A stretch of 64,000 bases of DNA from Rhodophyticola sp. CCM32 (lineage in GTDB: Bacteria > Pseudomonadota > Alphaproteobacteria > Rhodobacterales > Rhodobacteraceae), in NCBI RefSeq assembly GCF_004751985.1, contig NZ_CP038492.1, positions 1,736,001-1,800,000 of the forward strand, read 5' to 3'. Below the pieces are notes generated by a model. That model was not told the origin of the DNA. It worked only from the letters and a program-made list of their open reading frames with translations, and did not search any database. Numbering within the stretch: the stretch's first letter is position 1; each line of letters starts with the position of its first letter. Below are positions 7,808 to 16,564 of this stretch, in pieces. The translations under genes and the position numbers were made by a program.

Positions 7808-8689
7808 ATGAACCTCCGTTTTCTGGACACGGTGGTCGCTATCTCGCAACAAAAGACGTTGGTGGAAGCGGCCAAGAGCGTGAACCTCAGCCATTCGGCA
7901 GTCAGTCTTCAGGTCTCCAGCCTGGAAGACGAATTGCAAATCAGGATACTCGACCGATCCCGGCGACCACCGGAATTGACAGAACAAGGATGGGCCTTGG
8001 TCGAACACGCGAAACGTCTAAGGCTTATCGTTGACGACATCCTATCTCTCAGCGAGAGGTCGGACCTGCATGGCAAAATATCTATTGGCGCAGTGCCATC
8101 TACAATCACCCATCTGGTGGTCCCCGCATTGGCTGCAATGCGATCTGAGCATCCCGCACTGGACGTCGAATTGCATACAGACCTGTCGAACCGGCTGATC
8201 CAAAGGGTTTTGGACCGCGATGTCATCGCGGGCTTGGTAACCGAACCGGAAGACGCCATTGACGAACTATCAATTATTCCAATTTGCGGAGAACCGTATC
8301 AACTTGTTGCCCCGGTCTGTGCGACTTCGGACAGCCAGGCAGAGCTGCTAGGAAGCTGGCCATTTTTGTGGTTTGACCAAAGAAGCCTCCTGTCCAGGCA
8401 AGTGGCCTATTACCTGCGGGAAAATCGCATCCGGGTGAACCCGGGAATGGAGGCGACGTCCATCGAAGCCGTAGAGGCTCTGGTCGCACATAATCTCGGT
8501 GTATCTATCTTGCCCCGGCGAAAGAATAATCCGCCAATGGATGGCGTTGTTTATCTTCCTCTCCAGGGCCCAAGCCTGGAGCGGCAAGTTGCACTGATTA
8601 CGCGTAAAAGTTCACCCCGCCAAGATGTCACTAAAGAGCTTGCAAAAGCCCTTAAAAACGTTAGCGCCAAGAAACCTATACCGAAGTAA
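7808..8689 (+). CDS. LysR-family transcriptional regulator
   Basis: LysR-type regulator, 293 aa, with an N-terminal helix-turn-helix (AAKSVNLSHSAVSLQVSSLE, residues about 21-40) and a C-terminal effector-binding domain (GKISIGAVPSTITHLVVPAL onwards). It is divergent from the CoA-transferase/acyl-CoA dehydrogenase/TPR operon, with 111 AT-rich bases between the old start (7696) and its ATG, so it probably controls that operon. The inducer is not deducible. Confidence 0.88.
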   Translation: MNLRFLDTVVAISQQKTLVEAAKSVNLSHSAVSLQVSSLEDELQIRILDRSRRPPELTEQGWALVEHAKRLRLIVDDILSLSERSDLHGKISIGAVPSTITHLVVPALAAMRSEHPALDVELHTDLSNRLIQRVLDRDVIAGLVTEPEDAIDELSIIPICGEPYQLVAPVCATSDSQAELLGSWPFLWFDQRSLLSRQVAYYLRENRIRVNPGMEATSIEAVEALVAHNLGVSILPRRKNNPPMDGVVYLPLQGPSLERQVALITRKSSPRQDVTKELAKALKNVSAKKPIPK

Positions 8690-8837
8690 CTGTTTCAGGA
8701 ATCTGATCTTCATTGCGAGCACCGGAGAACAAGGATTTCTCCCTGACGGGCAGATCGGCAAGATTTTTCTTCTCAAACCCTCTGTCAGGTCACCATTTCA
8801 CTGCTGATTGCCGCCACTATGGCATCGACCGTGACGC

Positions 8838-8898
8838 CTCCCTTCGGTCGAACGCGAAAAGCGATGATCATGTCTCAATGAAAACTCGAAAGGCTTTA
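8838..8898 (-). repeat. 61-bp stop-codon-abutting repeat, copy 1
   Basis: Identical over 61 nt to 16565-16625. Read on the minus strand it begins TAAAGCCTTTCGAGTTTTCA and continues TTGAGACATGATCATCGC. At 16.6 kb it directly follows a gene and its first three bases are the stop codon. Here the 104-bp element has jumped into that same TA, separating the repeat from the ABC ATPase gene. It may be an old terminator or the end of a lost element. The remaining bases from 8690 to 8837 show no gene or structure I can name. Confidence 0.75.
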
Positions 8899-9000
8899 CA
8901 GCATGCTGCCTTAAACCTGAGACATCGCGCATCACAAATGTCCCGGGAACGCGAAGCGTGGCAGGGTATTTGTGATTCAAGTTTAAGGTAGGGTGCTTTA
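8897..9000 (+). repeat. 104-bp palindromic TA-flanked element (family 1), copy B
   Basis: Same length and structure as copies A and C, opposite orientation, with about six differences from copy C, mostly in the inner hairpin and the outer arms. It is inserted at the TA of the stop codon of the ABC ATPase gene; because the element itself starts TAAAGCACCC on that strand, the TAA stop is re-created. Removing the element and one TA would rejoin the ATPase gene to the 61-bp repeat exactly as that repeat joins the IclR gene at 16.6 kb, so this is a recoverable empty site. Confidence 0.9.
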
Positions 9001-9735
9001 GTGGGTCAGAACCTGGTCCAGAAAGGTCCGCGTTCGGGCATTCTCGGGTGACGTAAAGAATGTCTCCGGGTCGTTTTCCTCGATGATTTCGCCGGCATCC
9101 ATGAACAAAACCCGGTCGGCGACTTTGCGCGCGAAGCCCATTTCATGGGTGACACAAACCATTGTCATGCCTTCTTCGGCCAGCGTTACCATGACGTCGA
9201 GAACCTCACCGATCATTTCCGGGTCTAAGGCAGAGGTTGGTTCATCAAACAGCAATATCCCGGGTTTCATACAAAGCGCACGGGCGATCGCGACACGTTG
9301 CTGTTGACCGCCAGATAGCTGACCAGGGTATTTTTTTGCCTGATCGCCAATCTGCACTTTGTTCAAAAACGCCATGGCCACGTCTTCGGCGTCAGCCTGC
9401 GGTGTTTTGCGGGCCAGCATCGGGGCAAGGGTGCAGTTTTCAAGGATCGTCAGATGCGGGAACAAATTGAAATGCTGAAAACACATCCCGACTTCGCGCC
9501 GCATTTCCTCGATATTCGGGGCATCTGCATTGATGGTTTCACCGTTGATCAGAATATCCCCTGACTGATGTTCTTCAAGCTGGTTGATGGTGCGGATCAT
9601 TGTTGATTTGCCTGAACCGGAAGGGCCACAGACCACGATCCTCTCACCTTTGGTGACGGTCAGATTGATGTCTTTAAGGACGTGGAAAGTGCCGTAGAAT
9701 TTGTTCACGTTCCTCATCTCAACAGCAGCATTCAT
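8998..9735 (-). CDS. Polar amino-acid ABC transporter ATP-binding protein (AapP/GlnQ-like)
   Basis: Cytoplasmic ATPase of a polar amino-acid importer, 245 aa from the ATG at 9735, which has AAGGAG 8 nt upstream. Walker [10 protein letters not shown], signature LSGGQQQR, Walker [15 protein letters not shown] and H-loop [12 protein letters not shown] are intact. It is the last gene of a long minus-strand unit starting near 16 kb. The matching binding protein and permeases are probably aapJ, aapQ and aapM at 20.6-24 kb, where no ATPase gene is present; this pairing is an inference. Its stop codon is supplied by a mobile element. Confidence 0.9.
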   Translation of the reverse strand: MNAAVEMRNVNKFYGTFHVLKDINLTVTKGERIVVCGPSGSGKSTMIRTINQLEEHQSGDILINGETINADAPNIEEMRREVGMCFQHFNLFPHLTILENCTLAPMLARKTPQADAEDVAMAFLNKVQIGDQAKKYPGQLSGGQQQRVAIARALCMKPGILLFDEPTSALDPEMIGEVLDVMVTLAEEGMTMVCVTHEMGFARKVADRVLFMDAGEIIEENDPETFFTSPENARTRTFLDQVLTH

Positions 9736-9751
9736 GGCCGTTCTCCTTTTG

Positions 9752-10102
9752 CTATGTTTTCTCAGCAGCGGTGACGATGATTTCGACCTTGAGGACATCG
9801 CGGGCCAGCTTTGCCTCGCCACAGGCCCGTGCAGGTGCGTGCCCCTTTGGAACCCACGCGTCCCAGACAGCGTTCATTTCAGCGAAATCGGCCATATCCG
9901 CCAGCCAGATGGTCGCGTGCAGCATGTTTTCACGATCTGATCCGGCTTCGATCAACAACGCGTCAACGCGCGACAGGCAATCGGCTGTTTGCGCGGCCAC
10001 ATTCTCGCCTGCGCCGACCTGTCCGCAGATATAAACCGTGCCGTTGTGTTTGACGATTTTGCTCATCCGCTCAGAGGTGTGAATCCGTTCAATCATTTGC
10101 AT
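9752..10102 (-). CDS. RidA family (YjgF/UK114) protein
   Basis: RidA-type enamine/imine deaminase, 116 aa, cytoplasmic and normally trimeric. Family features: [10 protein letters not shown] near the active site, [18 protein letters not shown] at the C-terminus with the Arg that binds the substrate carboxylate. RidA proteins hydrolyse reactive imines such as those from amino-acid oxidation, which fits the FAD-dependent oxidase in the same unit. Two ATGs, at 10102 and 10096, are possible starts; both overlap the end of the small remnant upstream, and the ABC ATPase gene follows after 16 nt. Confidence 0.88.
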   Translation of the reverse strand: MQMIERIHTSERMSKIVKHNGTVYICGQVGAGENVAAQTADCLSRVDALLIEAGSDRENMLHATIWLADMADFAEMNAVWDAWVPKGHAPARACGEAKLARDVLKVEIIVTAAEKT

Positions 10103-10235
10103 TTCCGATCAGGTTGCGGGCGATCAACGCCGCCGTGATGTCATCAAGGATGGCTGGATCATCAATTGCCGCTTCTTCCCAGAAGCCAACAGGATCAGCT
10201 TGCCAGGCAGCGTCTGTGGCGGGATATCGCGACAT
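10089..10235 (-). pseudogene. Acetyl/propionyl-CoA synthetase, reduced in frame to its two ends
   Basis: A 48-codon open frame between the SDR and RidA genes. Its first 23 residues (YPATDAAWQADPVGFWEEAA) match the N-terminal ACAS domain of acetyl/propionyl-CoA synthetases; the rest (IDDPAILDDITAALIARNL) matches the extreme C-terminus of the same enzymes. Some 550-600 residues, including the AMP-binding core and the catalytic Lys, are missing, with the junction near 10165. The frame is intact and its TGA overlaps the RidA start, so it may still serve for translational coupling. It is the second such remnant in the window. Confidence 0.7.
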
Positions 10236-10246
10236 ATCGGGCGCGC

Positions 10247-10996
10247 TTAACAGGTGTAGTTCAGGCCAAGTCGGCCGCCATCCACATAAATCGTCTCACC
10301 GGTGATATAGCTGGCCTTTTTCGAGCACAGGAAGGCCACCACATCGCCGATTTCGCGCGCATCCCCTGCGCGGCCCAAAGGGGTACGCGACATTGCGGTT
10401 TTGAAAGCTTCGGGGTTTGCGTTCACCCCCGCCATCATCTCCGTATCAATGGAACCGGGACCGACGGCATTGACGCGGATATTGTTCTTGGCCAGCGCAA
10501 GTGCTGCGACTTTGGTCAATTGCATGACACCGCCCTTTGACGCGCAATAGGCAGGGATCGCAGGAATTGCCACTTGTGCGTTGATCGAAGACATATTGAC
10601 GATCGCACCTGCAATCTTGTGTTCAACCATAACGCGCGCCGCCATTTGCGTTGCGACAAACACACTGCGCAAATTGATGTCGATCACCTTTTCAAAGGTC
10701 TCCACATCATAGCTCAGAAAATCACCCGGCATGGCAACACCTGCGTTATTGACCAGGGCGCTAAGCGGTCCGTGATCCGCAGCAATCTGGCCGAACATCG
10801 CTTCAATCTGTCCAAGGTCGCCCATGTCGCAGGCAATCGCCGCGACAGCTCCGATCTTCTTGCCAGCAGCTGTCACCCCATCTGCGTTGATGTCAGACAG
10901 GATCACGTCATAACCATCCTCAACCAGTGCTTCCGCGCAGGCAAGGCCGATGCCCTGAGCGGCGCCGGTAATCAGAGCGAGAGGTTTGTCAGTCAT
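10247..10996 (-). CDS. SDR family NAD(P)-dependent oxidoreductase
   Basis: Classical short-chain dehydrogenase, 249 aa. Cofactor loop TGAAQGIG at about residues 11-18, Asp in VILSDIN (suggesting NAD preference), NNAG, Ser in VNMSSINAQ and the YCASKGG catalytic Tyr/Lys, then VGPGSIDTEM and a C-terminal GETIYVDGG. All catalytic residues are present. It starts with GGAT 6 nt upstream, 4 nt after the HyuB stop, so it is part of that operon. It probably oxidises a hydroxy intermediate; the substrate is unknown. Confidence 0.9.
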   Translation of the reverse strand: MTDKPLALITGAAQGIGLACAEALVEDGYDVILSDINADGVTAAGKKIGAVAAIACDMGDLGQIEAMFGQIAADHGPLSALVNNAGVAMPGDFLSYDVETFEKVIDINLRSVFVATQMAARVMVEHKIAGAIVNMSSINAQVAIPAIPAYCASKGGVMQLTKVAALALAKNNIRVNAVGPGSIDTEMMAGVNANPEAFKTAMSRTPLGRAGDAREIGDVVAFLCSKKASYITGETIYVDGGRLGLNYTC

Positions 10997-10999
10997 GGT

Positions 11000-12646
11000 T
11001 TATCCTTCAAATCCATAGTCATTTTTAGCCTGCTCTGGCGTTACCAGCCCGGCACGCAAATCTGCGGCGACATCATCTTGCGCCCTTTGTCTGGCATCGC
11101 CATATCCACCCCCCCCCGGCAGGCTCAGCTTCAAGCGTTGCCCGGTCTTCACAAGCTGCCGACCTTTGCTGCGCAGCCTTGTCCCATCCGCAAGCTCGAC
11201 ACGGCCCGCCTGCCCCATACCGCCGCCATCGCGTCCCCGCGCCGGGTTTTCAACGCGGTCAAACATGGCATTGAAGTAGATATCGTAGCCAGCGCGCGGT
11301 TCAATCTCGATTGTCTGGCCAAGCCCGCCGCGCCGCGCCCCTGCCCCGCCGGACCCTTCGCGCAGATCCTTGCGCCAGACGGTGATCGGACCTACGTGTT
11401 CTGTTGCCTCGACGCTCATCGTTGACACGCCGGATGGGAAGGCTGTTGCAGACAACCCGTCCAATGCCGGGCGCGCACCCGTTCCGCCAGAGTTGAACAT
11501 CAACACCTCGGCATTGCGCAATCCGCTCTCGGGGTCGCTGGGTCTGGCAGAAATCTGGATGTTCCACAGCGCGCTTGCCCCCTCGGCCGGCACCGTGTTC
11601 GGCAATGCCTGATGCAAAGCCCCCAGCACGACATCCGGCACCAGATGCCCCAGCACATGGCGCACCGACACTGGTGCGGGACGTTTCGCAGCAAGGATAC
11701 ATCCCTCGGGGGCGGTGATCTCGAACGGTTCAAGCGAGCCGGTGTTGTTGGGCACCTGAGGCGCAATCGCGCATTTCAACCCATAGCAGGCATATGCGCG
11801 TGTATAGACTTCCGGAACATTCACACCAAAGCGGCTCATCCCTGAGGTGCCGTCAAAATCGGCCTTGATCCTGTCGCCCGCAATATCCAGCCGAACCGCC
11901 ATCAGGACAGGTTCGTCATAGCCATCAACCTGCATGTTGTGAGTGAACACCCCATCGGGAACAGCGGCGATTGCGGCATGGGTGGCTTTGCGGCTGGTCT
12001 CGATCACAAAATCCGACAATCCGTCAAGGTCGGCAATCCCGAACTCGCCCATCATGGTCTGCAAACGGCGGTCCCCTGCCTCGTTGCAGGCCGCAAGGGA
12101 ATACATATCGCCCACCACCTGATCAGGCTCGCGGACATTTGCGCGGACAATGCGGATCAGATCGTCCGAGACCTCGCCCCGTTGAGCGAATTTCATGATC
12201 GGGATCAGCAAGCCTTCCTCGAAAACCTCAGTCCCGTCCGGCCCGAACCCACGCCCTCCGATATCAACCACATGCGCGGTACAGGCAAAAAACCCGATAT
12301 GCATGCCATCCCGAAATGTCGGCGACACCACGGTGATGTCGTGCAAATGCCCTGTGCCAAGCCAGGGATCATTTGTGATGAACACATCCCCTTCAAAGAT
12401 GTTCTGGGACCCGATTTCACGGACGAAATGGGTCACGCTTTCGGCCATGGCGTTCACATGCCCCGGCGTGCCGGTCACGGCTTGTGCCATCATCCGGCCC
12501 TGACGGTCAAACAGCCCGGCAGATAAATCGCCCGCCTCGCGGACAGAGGTGGAAAACGCGGTGCGGATCAACGTTGTCGCCTGTTCTTCGACAACCGCAA
12601 TCAGGCGGTTCCACATGATCTGATAGTCAATCGCGGATGGGGTCAT
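11000..12646 (-). CDS. hyuB: Hydantoinase B/oxoprolinase family protein
   Basis: The B subunit of an ATP-dependent N-methylhydantoinase/5-oxoprolinase-type amidohydrolase, 548 aa, full length for the family. Recognisable blocks: IRTAFSTSVREAGDLSAGLFD near the N-terminus, TPGHVNAMAESV, FITNDPWLGTGHLHDITVVS and a C-terminal LSLPGGGGYGDA. Its ATG overlaps the HyuA stop as ATGA, so the subunits are coupled. These enzymes use ATP to open cyclic amides such as 5-oxoproline, N-methylhydantoin or 2-oxothiazolidine carboxylate. Substrate choice cannot be read from the sequence. Confidence 0.9.
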   Translation of the reverse strand: MTPSAIDYQIMWNRLIAVVEEQATTLIRTAFSTSVREAGDLSAGLFDRQGRMMAQAVTGTPGHVNAMAESVTHFVREIGSQNIFEGDVFITNDPWLGTGHLHDITVVSPTFRDGMHIGFFACTAHVVDIGGRGFGPDGTEVFEEGLLIPIMKFAQRGEVSDDLIRIVRANVREPDQVVGDMYSLAACNEAGDRRLQTMMGEFGIADLDGLSDFVIETSRKATHAAIAAVPDGVFTHNMQVDGYDEPVLMAVRLDIAGDRIKADFDGTSGMSRFGVNVPEVYTRAYACYGLKCAIAPQVPNNTGSLEPFEITAPEGCILAAKRPAPVSVRHVLGHLVPDVVLGALHQALPNTVPAEGASALWNIQISARPSDPESGLRNAEVLMFNSGGTGARPALDGLSATAFPSGVSTMSVEATEHVGPITVWRKDLREGSGGAGARRGGLGQTIEIEPRAGYDIYFNAMFDRVENPARGRDGGGMGQAGRVELADGTRLRSKGRQLVKTGQRLKLSLPGGGGYGDARQRAQDDVAADLRAGLVTPEQAKNDYGFEG

Positions 12647-14718
12647 CAGCTGTCTCCCTTGCGGATCAGGCGCAGGCTGCCATCACCCTGGCCGATGGCG
12701 CGAAACCCGGAGGTCACGATGGTGGTTGTCTCGTTTTCGATAATGATCGCGGGGCCTTCGACGGCTTTTCCAGCGGTCATCGCGGCCCGGTCAACCTCTT
12801 GCGCATCAACAATCCTGCGCAACGCCATGTCAAAGAACTGTCTTGTGCGCAACGGCGTGACCGAGGCCCCATGCGCGTGGCGTTCAACCGGCGGGGTGGC
12901 TGGCAGCGCAGAGGCCACAACCAGCGACCAGTTCGTGATTTCAATCGCAAGCCCGTCAATGACACGCCCGAACAACTTGCGATACGCACGCTCGAACGCC
13001 GCAAGCACCTCAGCCTGATCAGCATCCGCGAAGATTTTGCAAGGCAAGACAACCGGAATCTCCCAGCCCTGCCCCGCGTACCGCATGAATGCCGTCACCC
13101 GGGTGGTGGTTACCGCATCCTTTGCGCCTGCGCTGACAAAGGCCGTCGCCTCTGCCTCCAGGTCGGTCAGCACAGCATTGACCGCCTGTGCATCGAACTG
13201 GTCAAGACGCTGGAACAGCCCGCGTGTAGCTTCATAGCTAAACGGCGCTTTCAGAAAGCCGATGGCGGATCCGACACCTGCACCCGGGGGAATGATCAAT
13301 TCCCTGATGCCCAGCTTTTCGCACAGGCGGCAGGCATGCAAAGGCGCGCCTCCGCCAAAACCGATCATGGTAAAATGCTCGATGTCCCGCCCGTTTTCGA
13401 CCGTATGGACCCGCGCGGCATTGGCCATGTTCTCATCGACCATCTCTGTGATGCCAGAGGCGGCCTCTGGCGCGTTCATCTGCAACCTTCGGGCCAGCTT
13501 CGCATCAATGGCACGATCCGCGGCCTGCAGGGACAAGGCAATTGCGCCACCGGCAAAATTATCCGGGTCAAGTCGCCCCAACACCAGATTGGCATCGGTC
13601 ACTGTGGGGTCTTCGCCCCCGCGCCCATAGCATGCAGGGCCCGGTTCCGAGGCGGCCGAGCGGGGCCCCACCTGAACGCGCCCCAACGTATCAATAGACG
13701 CGATTGACCCGCCACCGGCCCCGATTTCAACCATCTCAACGACAGGGGTCGAGACGGTCATGCCTGATCCCTTTTTGAACCGGTAGGTGCGCGCGACCTC
13801 GAAAGTGTTTGCGGTTTTGGGCGCGCCTTCTTCGATCAAACAGATCTTCGCCGTGGTCCCGCCCATGTCAAAAGACAGCACGCTGTCCAGCCCGTGACCG
13901 CGGGCAAAATCAGCGGCGAAAATGGCACCGCCGGCAGGCCCGGATTCAAGAAGCCGCACCGGTTGCTCGGATGCGACATCAACCGAGATCAACCCACCCC
14001 CGGAATGGAGCATAAAGACGGGGGCCGTAACACCCGCCTCACCCAGTCGTCTGACCAGCCGCCCCAGATAATCGGCAACCTGCGGCTGCACATAGGCATT
14101 GGCGATCACTGTGTTAAAGCGCGGCAATTCGCGCATCTGCGGAGAGATAACCGAAGACAATGAAATCGACATCTCAGGTGCGGCGGCGCGCAGGGCTTCG
14201 GCCATTTGCACCTCATGCGCATCATTGGCGTAGGCATGCATCAGACCAATCGCAACAGCTTCATAATCCCCCGCCAGAATGGTTTTGACCATCGCATCGA
14301 CCTCGGCCGGATCAAGCGCCAGCAGCACCTCTCCTTTCGGCCCCATACGCTCATGAAGCGTCAGGCGATCCTCGCGCGGCACCATGGGCTTTGGCAGCGT
14401 CAGGTTCAGGTCATATTGCTCAAACCGGTTTTCTGACCGCATTTCTATGACGTCGCGAAACCCTTCGGTTGTAATGAACGCCAGCTTTGCGCCGCGCCGC
14501 TCTATCAGTGCATTGGTGACAAGGGTCGTGCCATGGATGACCTGACCGATATCCCTCATCGCAACGCCTGCCTTGTCCGCCGCGATTTGAATACCATCGA
14601 GTATCGCTTGTTCCGGCTGGGCGTAATTGGTCAGAACCTTACAGGTATCAAGACCCGCTGCATGGGAGAGTGCGACATCTGTAAATGTGCCGCCAATATC
14701 AACGCCGACGCGATTCAT
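12646..14718 (-). CDS. hyuA: Hydantoinase A/oxoprolinase family protein
   Basis: The ATP-binding A subunit, 690 aa from the ATG at 14718 (a TTG four codons earlier is possible). It opens with VGVDIGGTFTDVAL, the phosphate-binding motif of the actin-like fold; later blocks are IHGTTLVTNALIERRGAKLA, FDMGGTTAKICL, EIGAGGGSIASID and VGPRSAASEPGPACYGRGG. Length and order are typical. It follows the FAD oxidoreductase gene by 15 nt and overlaps hyuB, so oxidase and lactamase act in one pathway. No signal peptide is seen. Confidence 0.92.
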   Translation of the reverse strand: MNRVGVDIGGTFTDVALSHAAGLDTCKVLTNYAQPEQAILDGIQIAADKAGVAMRDIGQVIHGTTLVTNALIERRGAKLAFITTEGFRDVIEMRSENRFEQYDLNLTLPKPMVPREDRLTLHERMGPKGEVLLALDPAEVDAMVKTILAGDYEAVAIGLMHAYANDAHEVQMAEALRAAAPEMSISLSSVISPQMRELPRFNTVIANAYVQPQVADYLGRLVRRLGEAGVTAPVFMLHSGGGLISVDVASEQPVRLLESGPAGGAIFAADFARGHGLDSVLSFDMGGTTAKICLIEEGAPKTANTFEVARTYRFKKGSGMTVSTPVVEMVEIGAGGGSIASIDTLGRVQVGPRSAASEPGPACYGRGGEDPTVTDANLVLGRLDPDNFAGGAIALSLQAADRAIDAKLARRLQMNAPEAASGITEMVDENMANAARVHTVENGRDIEHFTMIGFGGGAPLHACRLCEKLGIRELIIPPGAGVGSAIGFLKAPFSYEATRGLFQRLDQFDAQAVNAVLTDLEAEATAFVSAGAKDAVTTTRVTAFMRYAGQGWEIPVVLPCKIFADADQAEVLAAFERAYRKLFGRVIDGLAIEITNWSLVVASALPATPPVERHAHGASVTPLRTRQFFDMALRRIVDAQEVDRAAMTAGKAVEGPAIIIENETTTIVTSGFRAIGQGDGSLRLIRKGDS

Positions 14719-14733
14719 GAAAACTGTCAAGGG

Positions 14734-16008
14734 TCAGATCGCCTTTAGAATTTGATTGGCTGTAAATGCGGACTGGTAAATCCGCGACATGATCGGCGCC
14801 GAAGTCGCGGTGCTGAGCTCTGTCATTGGAAGCGGCAGATCCGCGCGATCCATCCCTGTCAAAAGCCCGGCCATGGTTTCACCGAACATCGTTCCCGTTG
14901 TGATGCCGCGCCCGTTATATCCGATGGGCGTAAAGAGGTTCGTCGCAAGCTCGTAGATCCGCGGCAAATGATCGGGGGTCATGGCGATCTGGCCGTGCCA
15001 GGCCTCTTCAAATTCAACCGGACCAAGCGTGGGGAAAATGCGGGCAATCTGTTTCTTTGCCCAACGGTGCGAAAGGCCGCGATCCTTGCTGCCGACAACC
15101 TTGCCCATTGATCCGACCAGCAGCCTGTTGGCGGCATCGCGGCGAATGTTGAACATGATCTGGCCGGTATCCCATAACCCTTGTTTGCCGGGCAGGATAT
15201 GATCCGCCCCCGACCCCATCGGTTTGGTCGCCAGCTGGAAATAGTGGATCATTGTGAAAACGCGGTTCAGGTCCGGCCACAACGTATCTGTATAGGCATT
15301 GGTCCCAAGTACGACCGCTTTGGCCGTCACCACCCCTCGTGCGGTTTCAACTTTCCAAAGATTGCCATCACGCCGCAGCTTTGTCACCCGCGCACCGGTG
15401 CTGATCTTGGCTCCGGCAGCAAGGGCCGCCCGTGCAAGGCCGCGGCAATACCCCATCGGGTTGATCGTCCCACAGCGCTGATCCAGAAGCCCGCCGTGGA
15501 AATGGGTGGTCCCGATCATATCCGAAACTTCTGCACGGCTCAAAAGGTCAACCGGTTCGCCAAGGCGTTGCCATTCCTTATGCCGCTCCTTCAGATCGGC
15601 AAAGCCACTGGGGCCGTGTGCCGCGTGGATCGTTCCGCTACGTGTAACTTCGCATTGGATCTGGTGCTTTTCGATAAGCGAGAACACATATTCCGGCCCG
15701 CTTCCGAATTTCCGGATGAAACGCGGCCCATAGGTTTGCCCCAGCTTTTCACGCACTTTCTGCGGCGGAAGCCAAAGCGCGGCATTCACCAGCCCACAAT
15801 TGCGGCCCGACCCGCCAAAGCCGATTTGTTCAGCCTCAAGAACATGCGCGGAAAGCCCCTTTTCAGCACAGTGCAGTGCCGTCGAAAGGCCAGTAAAACC
15901 CCCGCCGACAATCGCCACATCAACGGTGCTATCGGCCTCCATCGGCGCATGGTAATCCTGCTCTTTGGCAGAGACATCCCAAAGCGAAATGGCGTGTTGC
16001 TGCGTCAT
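14734..16008 (-). CDS. FAD-dependent oxidoreductase, DAO family
   Basis: D-amino-acid-oxidase/glycine-oxidase-type flavoprotein, 424 aa from the ATG at 16008 (GGGAATC upstream). The N-terminal Rossmann motif VAIVGGGFTGLSTALHCAEKG binds FAD, followed by GFGGSGRNCGLVNAALWLPP, a block typical of the YgaF/gamma-glutamylputrescine-oxidase-like branch; a C-terminal IGYNGRGITTGTMFG closes the site. Such enzymes oxidise primary or secondary amines to imines, which fits RidA in the same operon. First gene of the seven-gene unit and divergent from the rhodanese gene. Confidence 0.88.
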   Translation of the reverse strand: MTQQHAISLWDVSAKEQDYHAPMEADSTVDVAIVGGGFTGLSTALHCAEKGLSAHVLEAEQIGFGGSGRNCGLVNAALWLPPQKVREKLGQTYGPRFIRKFGSGPEYVFSLIEKHQIQCEVTRSGTIHAAHGPSGFADLKERHKEWQRLGEPVDLLSRAEVSDMIGTTHFHGGLLDQRCGTINPMGYCRGLARAALAAGAKISTGARVTKLRRDGNLWKVETARGVVTAKAVVLGTNAYTDTLWPDLNRVFTMIHYFQLATKPMGSGADHILPGKQGLWDTGQIMFNIRRDAANRLLVGSMGKVVGSKDRGLSHRWAKKQIARIFPTLGPVEFEEAWHGQIAMTPDHLPRIYELATNLFTPIGYNGRGITTGTMFGETMAGLLTGMDRADLPLPMTELSTATSAPIMSRIYQSAFTANQILKAI

Positions 16009-16074
16009 GTGTTGATTCCCGAATTCGAACCGTTGATCCTCTTGGGAAAGGTTGCACCACGACTCCGTTTGTGT

Positions 16075-16108
16075 CAATATTCGAAATAACTGTTCCATAT
16101 ATCAATAC
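16075..16108 (+). promoter_or_regulatory. Shared promoter/operator motif, rhodanese copy
   Basis: CAATATTCGAAATAACTG followed by TTCCATATATCAATAC, 12 nt upstream of the rhodanese ATG. It agrees with 24 of 34 positions of a motif upstream of the BisC-like gene (19747-19780); counting the preceding bases, GTGTCAATATTCG is identical in both. A looser copy precedes aapJ. Position relative to the start suggests that it covers the -10 region and an operator. The IclR protein at 16.6-17.4 kb is the nearest candidate binder. Confidence 0.5.
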
Positions 16109-16120
16109 AAAGGCTTGCTC

Positions 16121-16540
16121 ATGACCAAACTCAAAATGTCATCCGCACAAATGGTTGCAGACGCCCGCGCCCGTATCGAAGAAATCGAAACCACGGATCT
16201 GATTGCAATGCTGGAAGACCCCGATGTCGTTGTCGTTGATATCCGCGACATACGCGAACGCCAGCGCAGTGGTTTCATTCCAGGCAGCTTTCATGCACCA
16301 CGCGGAATGATCGAGTTTTGGGTCGATCCTGACAGCCCCTATTTCAAAGATATCTTTGCGCAAGAAGACAAGAAATTCGTTTTCCACTGCGCCTCCGGCT
16401 GGCGCTCTGCCATCACAACGGCCACGTTGCAGGATATGGGTTTCAAAGCCGCCCATCTGAAAGAAGGCTTCTCCACATGGGAGAAACAGGGTGGCCCCAT
16501 AGCGTTTCCAGAAAAGAAGCCCTATAGCCTTTCAAGTTAA
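16121..16540 (+). CDS. Rhodanese-like domain protein
   Basis: A single rhodanese domain, 139 aa, cytoplasmic. The active-site loop is CASGWRS with Cys at residue 90; VVVVDIRDIRERQRSGFIPG is the substrate-side CH2A-like block. The domain would carry a persulfide sulfur between donor and acceptor. I chose the ATG at 16121; a frame extending upstream would cross the promoter motif. It stands alone on the plus strand between the oxidase operon and the IclR gene but shares a promoter motif with the BisC-like gene, which suggests sulfur or sulfoxide chemistry in this regulon. Confidence 0.88.
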   Translation: MTKLKMSSAQMVADARARIEEIETTDLIAMLEDPDVVVVDIRDIRERQRSGFIPGSFHAPRGMIEFWVDPDSPYFKDIFAQEDKKFVFHCASGWRSAITTATLQDMGFKAAHLKEGFSTWEKQGGPIAFPEKKPYSLSS

Positions 16541-16564
16541 CATTGAATCACTTGTTCGCGGCCT

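Noticed and set aside
8713..8991. Plus-strand frame through copy B of the 104-bp element as a gene
   Set aside because: It begins in unremarkable intergenic DNA and ends inside the element; only the element part is meaningful.
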